A stretch of 5,462 nt of DNA from Clostridiales bacterium (lineage in GTDB: Bacteria; Bacillota; Clostridia; Christensenellales; Aristaeellaceae). Of the stretch, positions 1 to 5,462 are shown in pieces; the stretch's first letter is position 1, and the number at the start of each line of letters is the position of its first letter. A program made the translations under genes and the position numbers. The notes under the pieces are model-generated. The model was not told the DNA's origin, did no database searches, and saw only the letters and a program-made list of their open reading frames with translations. The stretch spans positions 1 through 5,462 of the forward strand of contig DXVG01000140.1 in the NCBI GenBank assembly GCA_019409045.1, written 5' to 3'.

Positions 1-2729
1 GGATAGAGCCAGGCGATCGCCTCGTCCGGGTGCTCGAGCTCGCCCTGCGCAAGCGCCATGCGAAGCCGCGCCTGCGCGTCGCGCTCCTCCTCGGTCGGCT
101 CGATGTCCGCAAGCTCGCCGATGGGATGCACGCTCACCTGCGCGACCGGCGGCTCTCCCGCGCGCCGCGCCGCGGCCAGCGCGCCCAGCACGATTTGCAG
201 GTGGCTCCCGGCGGCCATGGGGCATTCGCCGGTGGCCTCGAGCGAGGCGATCTGCGATGTCGCGTTTCGCAGGCTTCCGACGAGTATCAGCCGGTCGCAC
301 GCGCGCGTGAGCAGCACATACAAAAGCCGCAGCTCCTCAGCGATGTCCTCGCGCCGCGCGCGCTCGCCGATGGCGATGTAGGAAAGCGGCTTTCTGCGCG
401 TTCTGAGGGACTGGTCCACCGCGTAGATGCCCAGCCCGAGCTCGCGGTCGGCGCGAAACGGCTCCTGGCCGGAGGCACCGCGGAATGCGCGCGCGGTCAG
501 CGCACCGAACACCACCGGAAACTCCAGGCCCTTGCTCTTGTGGATGGTCATCAGGCGGACCACGTCGTCGCCCTCGCCGAGGAGCTGGGCGCTGTCGCCG
601 TCGCCGCGCGCGCGCAGGTGCTCTGCGTAGGCCAGAAAGCGCGTGAGCGAGCCGGACACGTCCCTGTCAAACGCCTCCGCGCGCGTCACCAGCGCGTCCA
701 GGTTGGCCTGGCGCTGCGCGCCGCCGGGCAGCGCGCCCGCGTAGATGTAAAACCCGCTCTGCGTGCACACCGCCCGCACAAGCCCCCCCAGCGGAAGCGT
801 GCGGGAGCGGAGCTGCCACGATTCCAGCTGCGCGAAGAACGCCGAGAGCTTTTCGCCGAGCGCGCCCTCCTCGCCTGCGCAGGCGCGCGCGGCGTCGGCA
901 AAGGACATGTCCGCGTGCGCGAGGCGGATCTTGGAGATCTCCTCGAGCGGCAGCCCCGCCATGCACGAGCGCAGCGCGCCGACGGTATCCACGTCGCGCA
1001 GGGGGTTGTCCACCAGCCGCAGAAGCGAGAGCACGAAGGCGACCTCCAGCGTGTCGAAGTACCCGGACAGCCCCTCGGCATAGGCGGGGATGCCCTCCGA
1101 GAGCAGCACGGGCATCATCGCGGCCGCGGCGGCGCTCTTTGTGCGCGTGAGTATGGCGATGTCCCGATAGCGCAGCGACGGGTCGGCGAGCCTGAGCTCG
1201 CGTATGCGGCCCGCGATCCACTTCGCCTCGCGGCCCGCGCGGCCGATCTCGGCGACGGCGTCGTCCGCGCCCGCCGCCTCGTCGAGTATGTGCACCTCGG
1301 GAAGCGGCGCGTCCGGCGCGGTCTCGCGCCCCGCGTTGAGCCGCGCGAGCTCGTCGTATACGATCTGCGTGTCCCCGCCGATCATCACGCGGGAGAACAC
1401 GGCGTTGACAAACGCCACCACCGGCCACGCGGAGCGGAAGTTGCGCGTGAGCGGAAGCAGCCGCCCGCCCTCGCCGCGCAGATAGCGCGCGTAGCGGTCG
1501 AGAAACAGGCGCGGCTCCGCCAGCCGGAAGCGGTAGATGGACTGCTTGACGTCGCCTACGGCAAACAGGTTGTCCCCGCGGCCTACGCGGCAAATCAGCG
1601 TCTCCTGTATCTCCGATACATCCTGATACTCGTCCACGAACACATAGTCGTACTGCGCGCGCACGGCCTGTCGCGCGTGCTCGCTCTCGAGCGCGCGCAG
1701 TGCGAAGTGCTCGAGGTCCGCATACGAAAGGCCGGACCGCTCCTCCTTGCGCCGCGCATGCTCGCGCCCTATGCGGCGGGCGGCGTCCGCGAGCGCCGGA
1801 AGCGCCGCGTAGACGCTGCGCGCGTCCTCCGTCGCCTGCTCGATATCCAGCGCGTAGAGGGGCGTGGCCTTGATCTGCGCCATGGCCGCCTTGCGCAGCG
1901 CCTGCACCTCCTTGAGCTGCGGGCCGGAAAAGCCCCTGCGCGAGGGCATGCGCTCCTGCGCAAAGCCGCGCAGCGCCTCGCGCAGCGCGCCTGGCTCCTC
2001 GATCTGAAGAAGCGCCTCCAGCGCGCCTTGCTCGCGCTCGAGCGTGGGCGCGTAGTGCGGCGGACAGCCGGGGTGCGCAAGCGCGGCGCGGGTGTGCGCA
2101 AGCGCGGAAGCGACGCTCACGCGCGCGCTGCTATACAGCTCCCGCATCCACGCCTCCACGTCGGCGCGCTCCGGGTCCAGCGCCTGCGCAAGCCACGACT
2201 CCGGGTCCGGGCGCTCGCGCAAAAACGCGTACAGGCTGAGCGCCAGCTCCCGAACGCGCGCGGGGCCGCGGCCTGCGTCCAGCGCGTTAAGCGCGTCGCC
2301 GCCCTCGGCGTAGAGCGCCTCCATGGCCTCATCCGCGGCTTCCTCGAGCATGCGCCTGTCCTCCGCGTCGTCGAATATGCGAAAGGCGGGGTCCACGCCC
2401 GCTGCCTCGAAGTTCGCGCGCAAAAACTCCGCGCAGAAGCCGTGAAGCGTGGTGATGGAGGCGCGCTCCAGGCGCAGCATCTGCTCGCGCAGGCGCTCGT
2501 CCTGCGCGGCGCGCTCGCCGAGGCGAAGGTTGAGCCGCGTGCGCATCTCCGCGGCGGCGGCGCGCGTGAAGGTGACCACGAGCATGCGCTCCACGTCCGC
2601 GCCCTCCTCGATCAGCGAGAGCACGCGCTGCACGAGCACCGCGGTCTTTCCCGAGCCCGCCGCCGCGCTGAGCAGGAGGTTCGTGCCGCGCGCCTCGATG
2701 GCCGTGCGTTGTTCTTCGGTAAATTGCAT
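1..2729 (-). CDS. addA: AddA: ATP-dependent helicase/nuclease subunit A (partial; C-terminus beyond left edge)
   Basis: Helicase subunit of the AddAB (RexAB) complex, which processes double-strand DNA ends for recombinational repair in the cytoplasm, the Firmicute counterpart of RecBCD. About 909 codons read without interruption from ATG at 2729 to the window edge. UvrD-type superfamily 1 motifs appear in order: Q motif FTEEQ (residues 3-7), Walker A AAAGSGKT (22-29), TFTRAAAAEMR (53-63), TLHGFC (94-99), Walker B VDEYQD (365-370), GDVKQSIYRFR (392-402), NFRS (430-433), MTIHKSKGLEFPVVF (727-741) and motif VI VLLTRA (805-810). The AAAGSGKT and KSKGLEFPVV wording favours AddA over PcrA/UvrD. AddA proteins are usually about 1200 residues, so the missing part should hold the RecB-like nuclease domain. 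The start follows GGAGGT by 10 nt. An in-frame GTG at 2741-2739 overlaps that site and is less likely. addB is not directly upstream; a terminated carboxypeptidase gene is. Motif VI has Leu where Ala is usual (VALTRA). Confidence 0.95.
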   Translation of the reverse strand, partial: MQFTEEQRTAIEARGTNLLLSAAAGSGKTAVLVQRVLSLIEEGADVERMLVVTFTRAAAAEMRTRLNLRLGERAAQDERLREQMLRLERASITTLHGFCAEFLRANFEAAGVDPAFRIFDDAEDRRMLEEAADEAMEALYAEGGDALNALDAGRGPARVRELALSLYAFLRERPDPESWLAQALDPERADVEAWMRELYSSARVSVASALAHTRAALAHPGCPPHYAPTLEREQGALEALLQIEEPGALREALRGFAQERMPSRRGFSGPQLKEVQALRKAAMAQIKATPLYALDIEQATEDARSVYAALPALADAARRIGREHARRKEERSGLSYADLEHFALRALESEHARQAVRAQYDYVFVDEYQDVSEIQETLICRVGRGDNLFAVGDVKQSIYRFRLAEPRLFLDRYARYLRGEGGRLLPLTRNFRSAWPVVAFVNAVFSRVMIGGDTQIVYDELARLNAGRETAPDAPLPEVHILDEAAGADDAVAEIGRAGREAKWIAGRIRELRLADPSLRYRDIAILTRTKSAAAAAMMPVLLSEGIPAYAEGLSGYFDTLEVAFVLSLLRLVDNPLRDVDTVGALRSCMAGLPLEEISKIRLAHADMSFADAARACAGEEGALGEKLSAFFAQLESWQLRSRTLPLGGLVRAVCTQSGFYIYAGALPGGAQRQANLDALVTRAEAFDRDVSGSLTRFLAYAEHLRARGDGDSAQLLGEGDDVVRLMTIHKSKGLEFPVVFGALTARAFRGASGQEPFRADRELGLGIYAVDQSLRTRRKPLSYIAIGERARREDIAEELRLLYVLLTRACDRLILVGSLRNATSQIASLEATGECPMAAGSHLQIVLGALAAARRAGEPPVAQVSVHPIGELADIEPTEEERDAQARLRMALAQGELEHPDEAIAWLY

Positions 2730-2739
2730 GTTCGGGTTC

Positions 2740-2745
2740 ACCTCC
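2740..2745 (-). promoter_or_regulatory. Ribosome binding site of addA
   Basis: GGAGGT lies 10 nt upstream of the ATG at 2729. It supports that start over the in-frame GTG four codons earlier, which would lie within the binding site itself. If the proposed addA promoter is right, this site sits almost at the 5' end of the mRNA. Confidence 0.75.
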
Positions 2746-2750
2746 CGTCC

Positions 2751-2779
2751 ATTGTATCACAAAACGCCCGGCGCAACAA
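2751..2779 (-). promoter_or_regulatory. Candidate sigma70-type promoter for addA
   Basis: On the minus strand TTGTTG (2779-2774) is followed after exactly 17 nt by TACAAT (2756-2751). The -10 matches the consensus at 5 of 6 positions; the -35 at only 3 of 6 (TTG). The -35 lies in the loop of the upstream gene's terminator and the spacer runs through the terminator's second arm and T-tract. Predicted transcription would begin near 2744, leaving a leader of about 15 nt that starts within the ribosome binding site. The spacing and -10 are good, but the short leader and weak -35 keep confidence moderate. Confidence 0.45.
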
Positions 2780-2787
2780 GCCGGGCG
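2761..2787 (-). terminator. Rho-independent terminator after the carboxypeptidase gene
   Basis: On the minus strand CGCCCGGC (2787-2780), a 7-nt loop (2779-2773) and GCCGGGCG (2772-2765) form a perfect 8-bp, all-G/C stem. It is followed directly by TTTT and then GTGAT. It begins 14 nt after the TAG stop of the carboxypeptidase gene (2804-2802), a normal distance for intrinsic termination. It lies upstream of addA on the same strand, so it should separate the two genes into different transcripts. Confidence 0.85.
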
Positions 2788-2801
2788 CGATCGCGTGTCC
2801 C

Positions 2802-4022
2802 CTACAGTTCCCAGAAGCTCAGTATGCGCCGCAGCGCGTTTTTCAGGCCGCGCGCGGCGACCGCCTGCGCGGTGACGACGGGTATGTGTGCAACGACGCG
2901 GCCGTCCAGCGTCACATCCACGCTCCCCACGCGCTGCCCTGCGGCCACGGGCGCCTCGATGCTCTGGGGAAGTTCCGGCTCGAGCAGCACGCTGTTCTCG
3001 TCGCCCCTTTGCAGAAGCAGCGTCAGGTCCGCGTCCAGTATGAGCGGCACGCCCTGCGCGTCCCCGCCGGTGACCGGCAGCGTGCCGCGCACTTTCGTGC
3101 CGCGCTCGGCGACCGGGTAGAGCCGGAAGTGCGCAAAGCCGTAGTCGAGCATTTCGGAGGCGATGTCGAACCGCTCCGTGCCCGTCTGCGCGCCGAGCAC
3201 GATGGCGACGAGCCGCATGTCGGCGCGCATGGCCGTGACCGATATGCAGTAGCCCGCCTCGCTGGTGGAGCCCGTCTTTCCGCCGTCGCAGCCCTCGTAG
3301 AGGCGTATGAGCTTGTTGGTGTTGGTCAGCTGCGTGATGCGGCCGTCGCCGTGGTCCACCTCGTCGAGCCAGATGCTGGAGAAGTCGAAGTACGCCGGGC
3401 AGCGCAGCATGGCGATGGTCATGCGCGCAACGTCGCGCGCGGTGGTCTGCTGGCCCTCGGCGGGGAGCCCTGTGCAGTTGACAAAGCGCGTGCTCTCCAT
3501 GCCGAGCTGCTGCGCGCGCTCGTTCATGCGCTCTACGAACGCGGCCTCGGAGCCGTAGAGCGCCTCGGCGATGGCGACGGAGGCGTCGTTCGCGCTTGCG
3601 ACGATGGCGCTTTTGAGCAGCACAGAGAACGGCTGCACCTCCCCCACGTCGAGCAGCACCTGCGAGCCGCCCATGCCCGCGGCCGCCTCGGAGACGACCA
3701 CCTCGTCCTCGAGGTCGATGCGGCCGTCCTGCACGGCCTCCAGCGCGAGCAGTATGGTCATGATCTTGGTCACCGAGGCGACGGCGCGCGGCGTGTCGGC
3801 GTTTTGCTCGAAGATGATCTGCCCGCTCTCCGGCTCCACCAGAAGCGCCGCGGCGCAGTCCAGCGCGATCGGCGGCGCGTCCAGAAGCGGAGCGTCGCTC
3901 AACTCGGGCGCGGCAGGCTGCGGCGTCGGCGCAGGGGTCGCAAGCTCCACCTCCGTCAGACCGGCGCCGGAAAACAGACACGCGAGCGCAAGCAGCAGGC
4001 ACATGGCATTGCGCGGCTTCAT
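2802..4022 (-). CDS. dacF: Secreted D-alanyl-D-alanine carboxypeptidase (low-molecular-weight PBP, DacF/PBP5 type)
   Basis: Penicillin-binding protein that removes the terminal D-Ala from peptidoglycan stem peptides, trimming cross-linking outside the membrane. The protein is 406 residues, normal for the family. The N-terminus is a signal peptide: MKPRN, then a hydrophobic stretch (residues 7-17), with likely signal peptidase I cleavage after SGA (18-20). A Pro/Ala-rich linker (about 28-51) precedes the peptidase S11 domain. All three active-site motifs are present: SVTK (83-86, nucleophile Ser83, Lys86), SAN (143-145) and KTG (249-251). A PBP5 C-terminal beta domain follows (about 285-380). 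The last 15 residues (GLKNALRRILSFWEL) look amphipathic, as in the membrane-associating tails of PBP5-like enzymes. The start at 4022 follows GGAGG/GGGGG; upstream in-frame ATGs give no signal peptide at the N-terminus and run into divergent feoA. In Bacillus dacF belongs to a sporulation operon, but no spoIIA gene is adjacent here, so a sporulation role cannot be inferred. The exact paralogue name is uncertain. Confidence 0.93.
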   Translation of the reverse strand: MKPRNAMCLLLALACLFSGAGLTEVELATPAPTPQPAAPELSDAPLLDAPPIALDCAAALLVEPESGQIIFEQNADTPRAVASVTKIMTILLALEAVQDGRIDLEDEVVVSEAAAGMGGSQVLLDVGEVQPFSVLLKSAIVASANDASVAIAEALYGSEAAFVERMNERAQQLGMESTRFVNCTGLPAEGQQTTARDVARMTIAMLRCPAYFDFSSIWLDEVDHGDGRITQLTNTNKLIRLYEGCDGGKTGSTSEAGYCISVTAMRADMRLVAIVLGAQTGTERFDIASEMLDYGFAHFRLYPVAERGTKVRGTLPVTGGDAQGVPLILDADLTLLLQRGDENSVLLEPELPQSIEAPVAAGQRVGSVDVTLDGRVVAHIPVVTAQAVAARGLKNALRRILSFWEL

Positions 4023-4029
4023 AAGGCAT

Positions 4030-4037
4030 CCCCCTCC
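4030..4037 (-). promoter_or_regulatory. Ribosome binding site of the carboxypeptidase gene
   Basis: GGAGGGGG on the minus strand (4037-4030) lies 7-10 nt before the ATG at 4022, depending on which G-run pairs with the 16S rRNA. It fixes the start at the beginning of the signal peptide. Confidence 0.7.
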
Positions 4038-4086
4038 ACAGAACGTTGCTGCATCATTGTGTGCCGCGCCGCGCCAAAACATGCCC

Positions 4087-4106
4087 TGTCCGCGCACACC
4101 CGGACA
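4087..4106. repeat. Inverted repeat in the dacF/feoA divergent spacer
   Basis: TGTCCG (4087-4092) and CGGACA (4101-4106) are perfect inverted arms separated by 8 nt. On the plus strand the right arm is followed by an A-run, and on the minus strand a T-run precedes the element, so it does not read as an intrinsic terminator in either direction. It could be a regulator-binding operator for one or both divergent genes. Six-bp arms could also arise by chance in such G/C-rich DNA. Confidence 0.35.
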
Positions 4107-4142
4107 AAAAACGCGCATATCATGACAGCGACGACACAAAAC

Positions 4143-4149
4143 GGGGGGG
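4143..4149 (+). promoter_or_regulatory. G-tract ribosome binding site of feoA
   Basis: Seven consecutive G residues occupy 4143-4149. They directly touch an ATG at 4150 but lie 6 nt before a second in-frame ATG at 4156, which is ideal spacing for ribosome binding. This decides the start in favour of 4156. The tract can pair with the CCUCC anti-Shine-Dalgarno through G-C and G-U pairs. No other purine-rich site is present nearby. Confidence 0.6.
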
Positions 4150-4155
4150 ATGCGC

Positions 4156-4395
4156 ATGATCCGCACGCTTGACGACCTGCGCCCGGGCGACCGCGCCAGT
4201 GTGCGCGGCCTCTTTCCGGGCGCGGACCCGGACGCGGTGGCGCGCCTGACGGCCATCGGCTTTACGCGTGGCGCGCACACGCGCTGCGTGTTTGCCGCGC
4301 CCTCCGGCGAGCCGCGCGCCTTTCAGATACGCGGCGCGACGGTGGCGCTTCGGCGGGAGGACGCGCGGCTGGTGCGCGCGCAGGAGCGGACATGA
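4156..4395 (+). CDS. feoA: FeoA: ferrous iron transport protein A
   Basis: Small cytosolic SH3-like protein that works with FeoB in ferrous iron uptake; its exact role (scaffold or regulator of FeoB) is not settled. The product is 79 residues, the usual FeoA size. It opens with TLDDLRPGDRASV (residues 4-16), the typical first strand. It then has LTAIGFTRG (31-39), matching the family's L-x-x-(L/M/I)-G-(L/F)-x-x-G turn, and APSGEPRAFQIRG (48-60) followed by VALRREDARLV (63-73), the conserved C-terminal half. A start at 4150 would add only two residues (Met-Arg) and leave no room for the ribosome binding site, so 4156 is preferred. The TGA stop overlaps the feoB ATG in an ATGA junction, implying one transcript and translational coupling. 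Confidence 0.9.
   Translation: MIRTLDDLRPGDRASVRGLFPGADPDAVARLTAIGFTRGAHTRCVFAAPSGEPRAFQIRGATVALRREDARLVRAQERT
4382..4386 (+). promoter_or_regulatory. Ribosome binding site of feoB
   Basis: AGGAG lies inside the last codons of feoA, 5 nt before the feoB ATG at 4392. It supports that start and allows initiation in addition to coupling with feoA termination. Confidence 0.6.
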
Positions 4396-5462
4396 GCCGC
4401 AGATCGCGCCGGGAAGAAGCCGCGCAGAGGCTGCCGGTGGTCGTGCTGGCGGGAAACCCGAACGTCGGAAAGAGCACGCTGTTCAACCGCCTGACGGGGC
4501 TTCGGCAGCACACGGGCAACTGGCCCGGCAAGACGGTGGGAAGCGCTTGGAGCCGCTGCGAGATCGCCGGGCTTCCCGTGCTGCTCGCCGACACGCCGGG
4601 CGTGTATTCGTTGCTCCCGCGCTCCGCGGACGAGGTGGCTGCGCGGGACGCGATATGCTTTGGCGGCGCGGATGCCGTGGTGGTGGTGTGCGACGCGACG
4701 TGCCTGGAGCGCGGGCTGGCGCTTGTGTTGCAGGTGCTTGCCTGCAACGCGCGCGTTGCGGTGTGCGTCAATCTGATGGACGAGGCGCGCAGGCGCGGCA
4801 TCCGCGTGGACGTGGCCGCGCTGGAGGCGCAGCTGGGCGTTCCTGTGGTCGGCTGCTCGGCGCGCGACGGCGCGGGCGTGGAGCGGCTGCTTGCGCGCGT
4901 GGCGGCGCTCGTGCGTGGACAGGAAGCGCAGTCGCCGCCGCGCGTGCGCTGCTGCGAGGCGGTGGAGCGCGTCCGCGCGCCCGTGGCCGTGACGCTCCGG
5001 GCCTGGGGCGCGGGCGAGATCGCGGACGCCGCCGCGCTGTACCTGCTCGAGGGCGACCGCGGGATGGCCGAGCGCCTCGAAGAAGAGCTCGGCGTGTCGC
5101 AAGGCGCTCTGCGCGCGCTGTGCGAAAGCGTCGCTCCCCCCGCTCCCGCCCGCGTGCTGGAGGAGGCGGCCACCGCCATACACGCGCAGGCCGCGCGCAT
5201 ATACGCCGCCTGTGTGCGCGCGCCCCGCGGCGAGGGGGCGCTTCGGGAGCGGCTCGACCGGCTGCTCACCAGCCGCGCGACCGCGCTGGCGATGATGCTG
5301 GCGTTTTTATCGCTCGTGCTTTACATCACGATCGTCGGCGCGAACGCGCCGTCGGCGCTGCTCAGTGAGCTGTTTGCGGAGGCGGAGGCGCGCCTGTCTG
5401 CGCTGATGCGGGCTGCGGGCGCGCCCGTGGCGCTGACCTCTCTCGTGTGCGAGGGCATGTTG
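4392..5462 (+). CDS. feoB: FeoB: ferrous iron transport protein B, N-terminal GTPase and first membrane segment (partial at right edge)
   Basis: Inner-membrane ferrous iron transporter with a cytosolic G-protein domain; 357 codons are present and the rest lies beyond the right edge. The G motifs are all intact: G1 GNPNVGKS (residues 21-28), G2 region HTGNWPGKTV (40-49, switch Thr48), G3 DTPG (67-70), G4 NLMD (127-130) and G5 CSAR (155-158). An Ala/Arg-rich helical segment (about 190-280) corresponds to the GDI-like domain. The linker LDRLLTSR (288-295) leads into a first transmembrane helix (about 297-315) and then GANAPS (316-321), a signature seen in FeoB proteins of Clostridia type. GKTV in G2, rather than the GVTV of proteobacterial FeoB, fits the same group. 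The gene overlaps feoA by 4 bp. The window contains only one TTA codon, and it lies in this gene at Leu306 in the first membrane helix. Confidence 0.95.
   Translation, partial: MSRRSRREEAAQRLPVVVLAGNPNVGKSTLFNRLTGLRQHTGNWPGKTVGSAWSRCEIAGLPVLLADTPGVYSLLPRSADEVAARDAICFGGADAVVVVCDATCLERGLALVLQVLACNARVAVCVNLMDEARRRGIRVDVAALEAQLGVPVVGCSARDGAGVERLLARVAALVRGQEAQSPPRVRCCEAVERVRAPVAVTLRAWGAGEIADAAALYLLEGDRGMAERLEEELGVSQGALRALCESVAPPAPARVLEEAATAIHAQAARIYAACVRAPRGEGALRERLDRLLTSRATALAMMLAFLSLVLYITIVGANAPSALLSELFAEAEARLSALMRAAGAPVALTSLVCEGML

Larger units (their letters stand above)
4023..4155. other. Divergent intergenic spacer between dacF and feoA
   Basis: This 133-bp spacer must supply the 5' control regions of both the leftward carboxypeptidase gene and the rightward feoAB genes. 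It is visibly more A/T-containing than the coding regions. I looked on both strands for -35/-10 pairs at 16-18 nt spacing. The best isolated -10-like hexamer on the plus strand is TATCAT (4118-4123), but no -35 is found at the right distance. No Fur-type (GATAATGATAATC-like) or DtxR/IdeR-type (TTAGGNNANNCTAA-like) operator is recognisable, though iron control of feoAB would be expected. An inverted repeat at 4087-4106 is the main structured element. Confidence 0.6.

Noticed and set aside
667..1593. 308-codon minus-strand open frame inside addA in another frame
   Set aside because: The translation is low-complexity Arg/Ala/Gly-rich, while the AddA frame over the same bases has canonical helicase motifs.
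2739..2741. Alternative GTG start for addA, four codons upstream
   Set aside because: It lies inside the GGAGGT site and would have no ribosome binding site of its own. Conserved AddA sequence begins right after the ATG at 2729.
2329..4029. 566-codon minus-strand open frame spanning the dacF-addA junction
   Set aside because: It is out of frame with both genes, Arg/Ala/His-rich and crosses the terminator. It is a shadow frame.
4150..4152. Alternative ATG start for feoA
   Set aside because: It directly abuts the G-tract, leaving no Shine-Dalgarno spacing, and adds only Met-Arg. The ATG at 4156 is better placed.
4023..4155. Fur, DtxR/IdeR or FNR operator upstream of feoA
   Set aside because: I searched both strands by eye and found no sequence close to these consensus sites.
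4113..4160. Possible leader hairpins GCGCAT/ATGCGC or ATCATG/CATGAT around the feoA start
   Set aside because: The arms are only 6 bp, mutually exclusive, and separated by about 30 nt. This is expected by chance in such a sequence and is not supported as a regulatory switch.
30..4172. 1380-codon plus-strand open reading frame as a gene
   Set aside because: It is codon-aligned antisense to addA and dacF, which both carry complete, ordered family motifs. The product has no domain, is Arg/His/Ala-rich and has no plausible ribosome binding site. It is a codon-bias shadow.
4268..5368. 366-codon plus-strand open frame overlapping feoA and feoB
   Set aside because: It is out of frame with FeoA and FeoB, whose motifs are intact; its composition is Arg/Ala/Gly-rich and typical of high-GC shadow frames.
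1..5462. tRNA, rRNA, CRISPR array, insertion sequence or attachment site
   Set aside because: No cloverleaf, conserved rRNA segment, repeat-spacer pattern, transposase motif or long terminal repeat was seen. Nearly all the sequence is accounted for by four ordinary genes.

Overview
The window holds four genes of ordinary bacterial housekeeping type. Base composition is very G+C-rich (roughly two thirds by eye). The gene families are an AddA-type helicase, a DacF-like D,D-carboxypeptidase and FeoA/FeoB with a clostridial-looking FeoB. Together they suggest a high-GC member of the Bacillota (Clostridia-like, perhaps gut-associated). That placement is inference from family resemblance, not from a marker gene. 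ATA is used for Ile fairly often, while TTA, CTA and TCA codons are essentially absent.

Layout: the left three quarters is transcribed leftwards (minus strand). A secreted serine-type D-alanyl-D-alanine carboxypeptidase (2802-4022) is followed by a strong intrinsic terminator (2761-2787). Next comes addA, which starts at 2729 and runs off the left edge; about 909 codons are present, covering all helicase motifs I-VI but not the C-terminal nuclease domain. A candidate sigma70-type promoter for addA overlaps the terminator, with its -35 in the terminator loop. The carboxypeptidase and addA therefore look like separate transcription units on the same strand. addB is not immediately upstream of addA.

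The right quarter is transcribed rightwards: feoA (4156-4395), then feoB (4392 to the right edge, 357 codons), joined by an ATGA stop/start overlap. They encode a ferrous-iron uptake system. FeoB is the GTPase-coupled membrane transporter and FeoA its small SH3-like cytosolic partner. The 133-bp divergent spacer between dacF and feoA carries both ribosome binding sites and a 6+6 bp inverted repeat, but no convincing promoter or Fur/DtxR-type box.

I found no mobile element, CRISPR array, RNA gene or undescribed system. The very long open frame on the plus strand opposite addA and dacF (30-4172) is a codon-bias shadow, not a gene. The most interesting details are the nested terminator/promoter before addA, the separation of addA from addB, and the G7 tract that serves as the feoA ribosome binding site.
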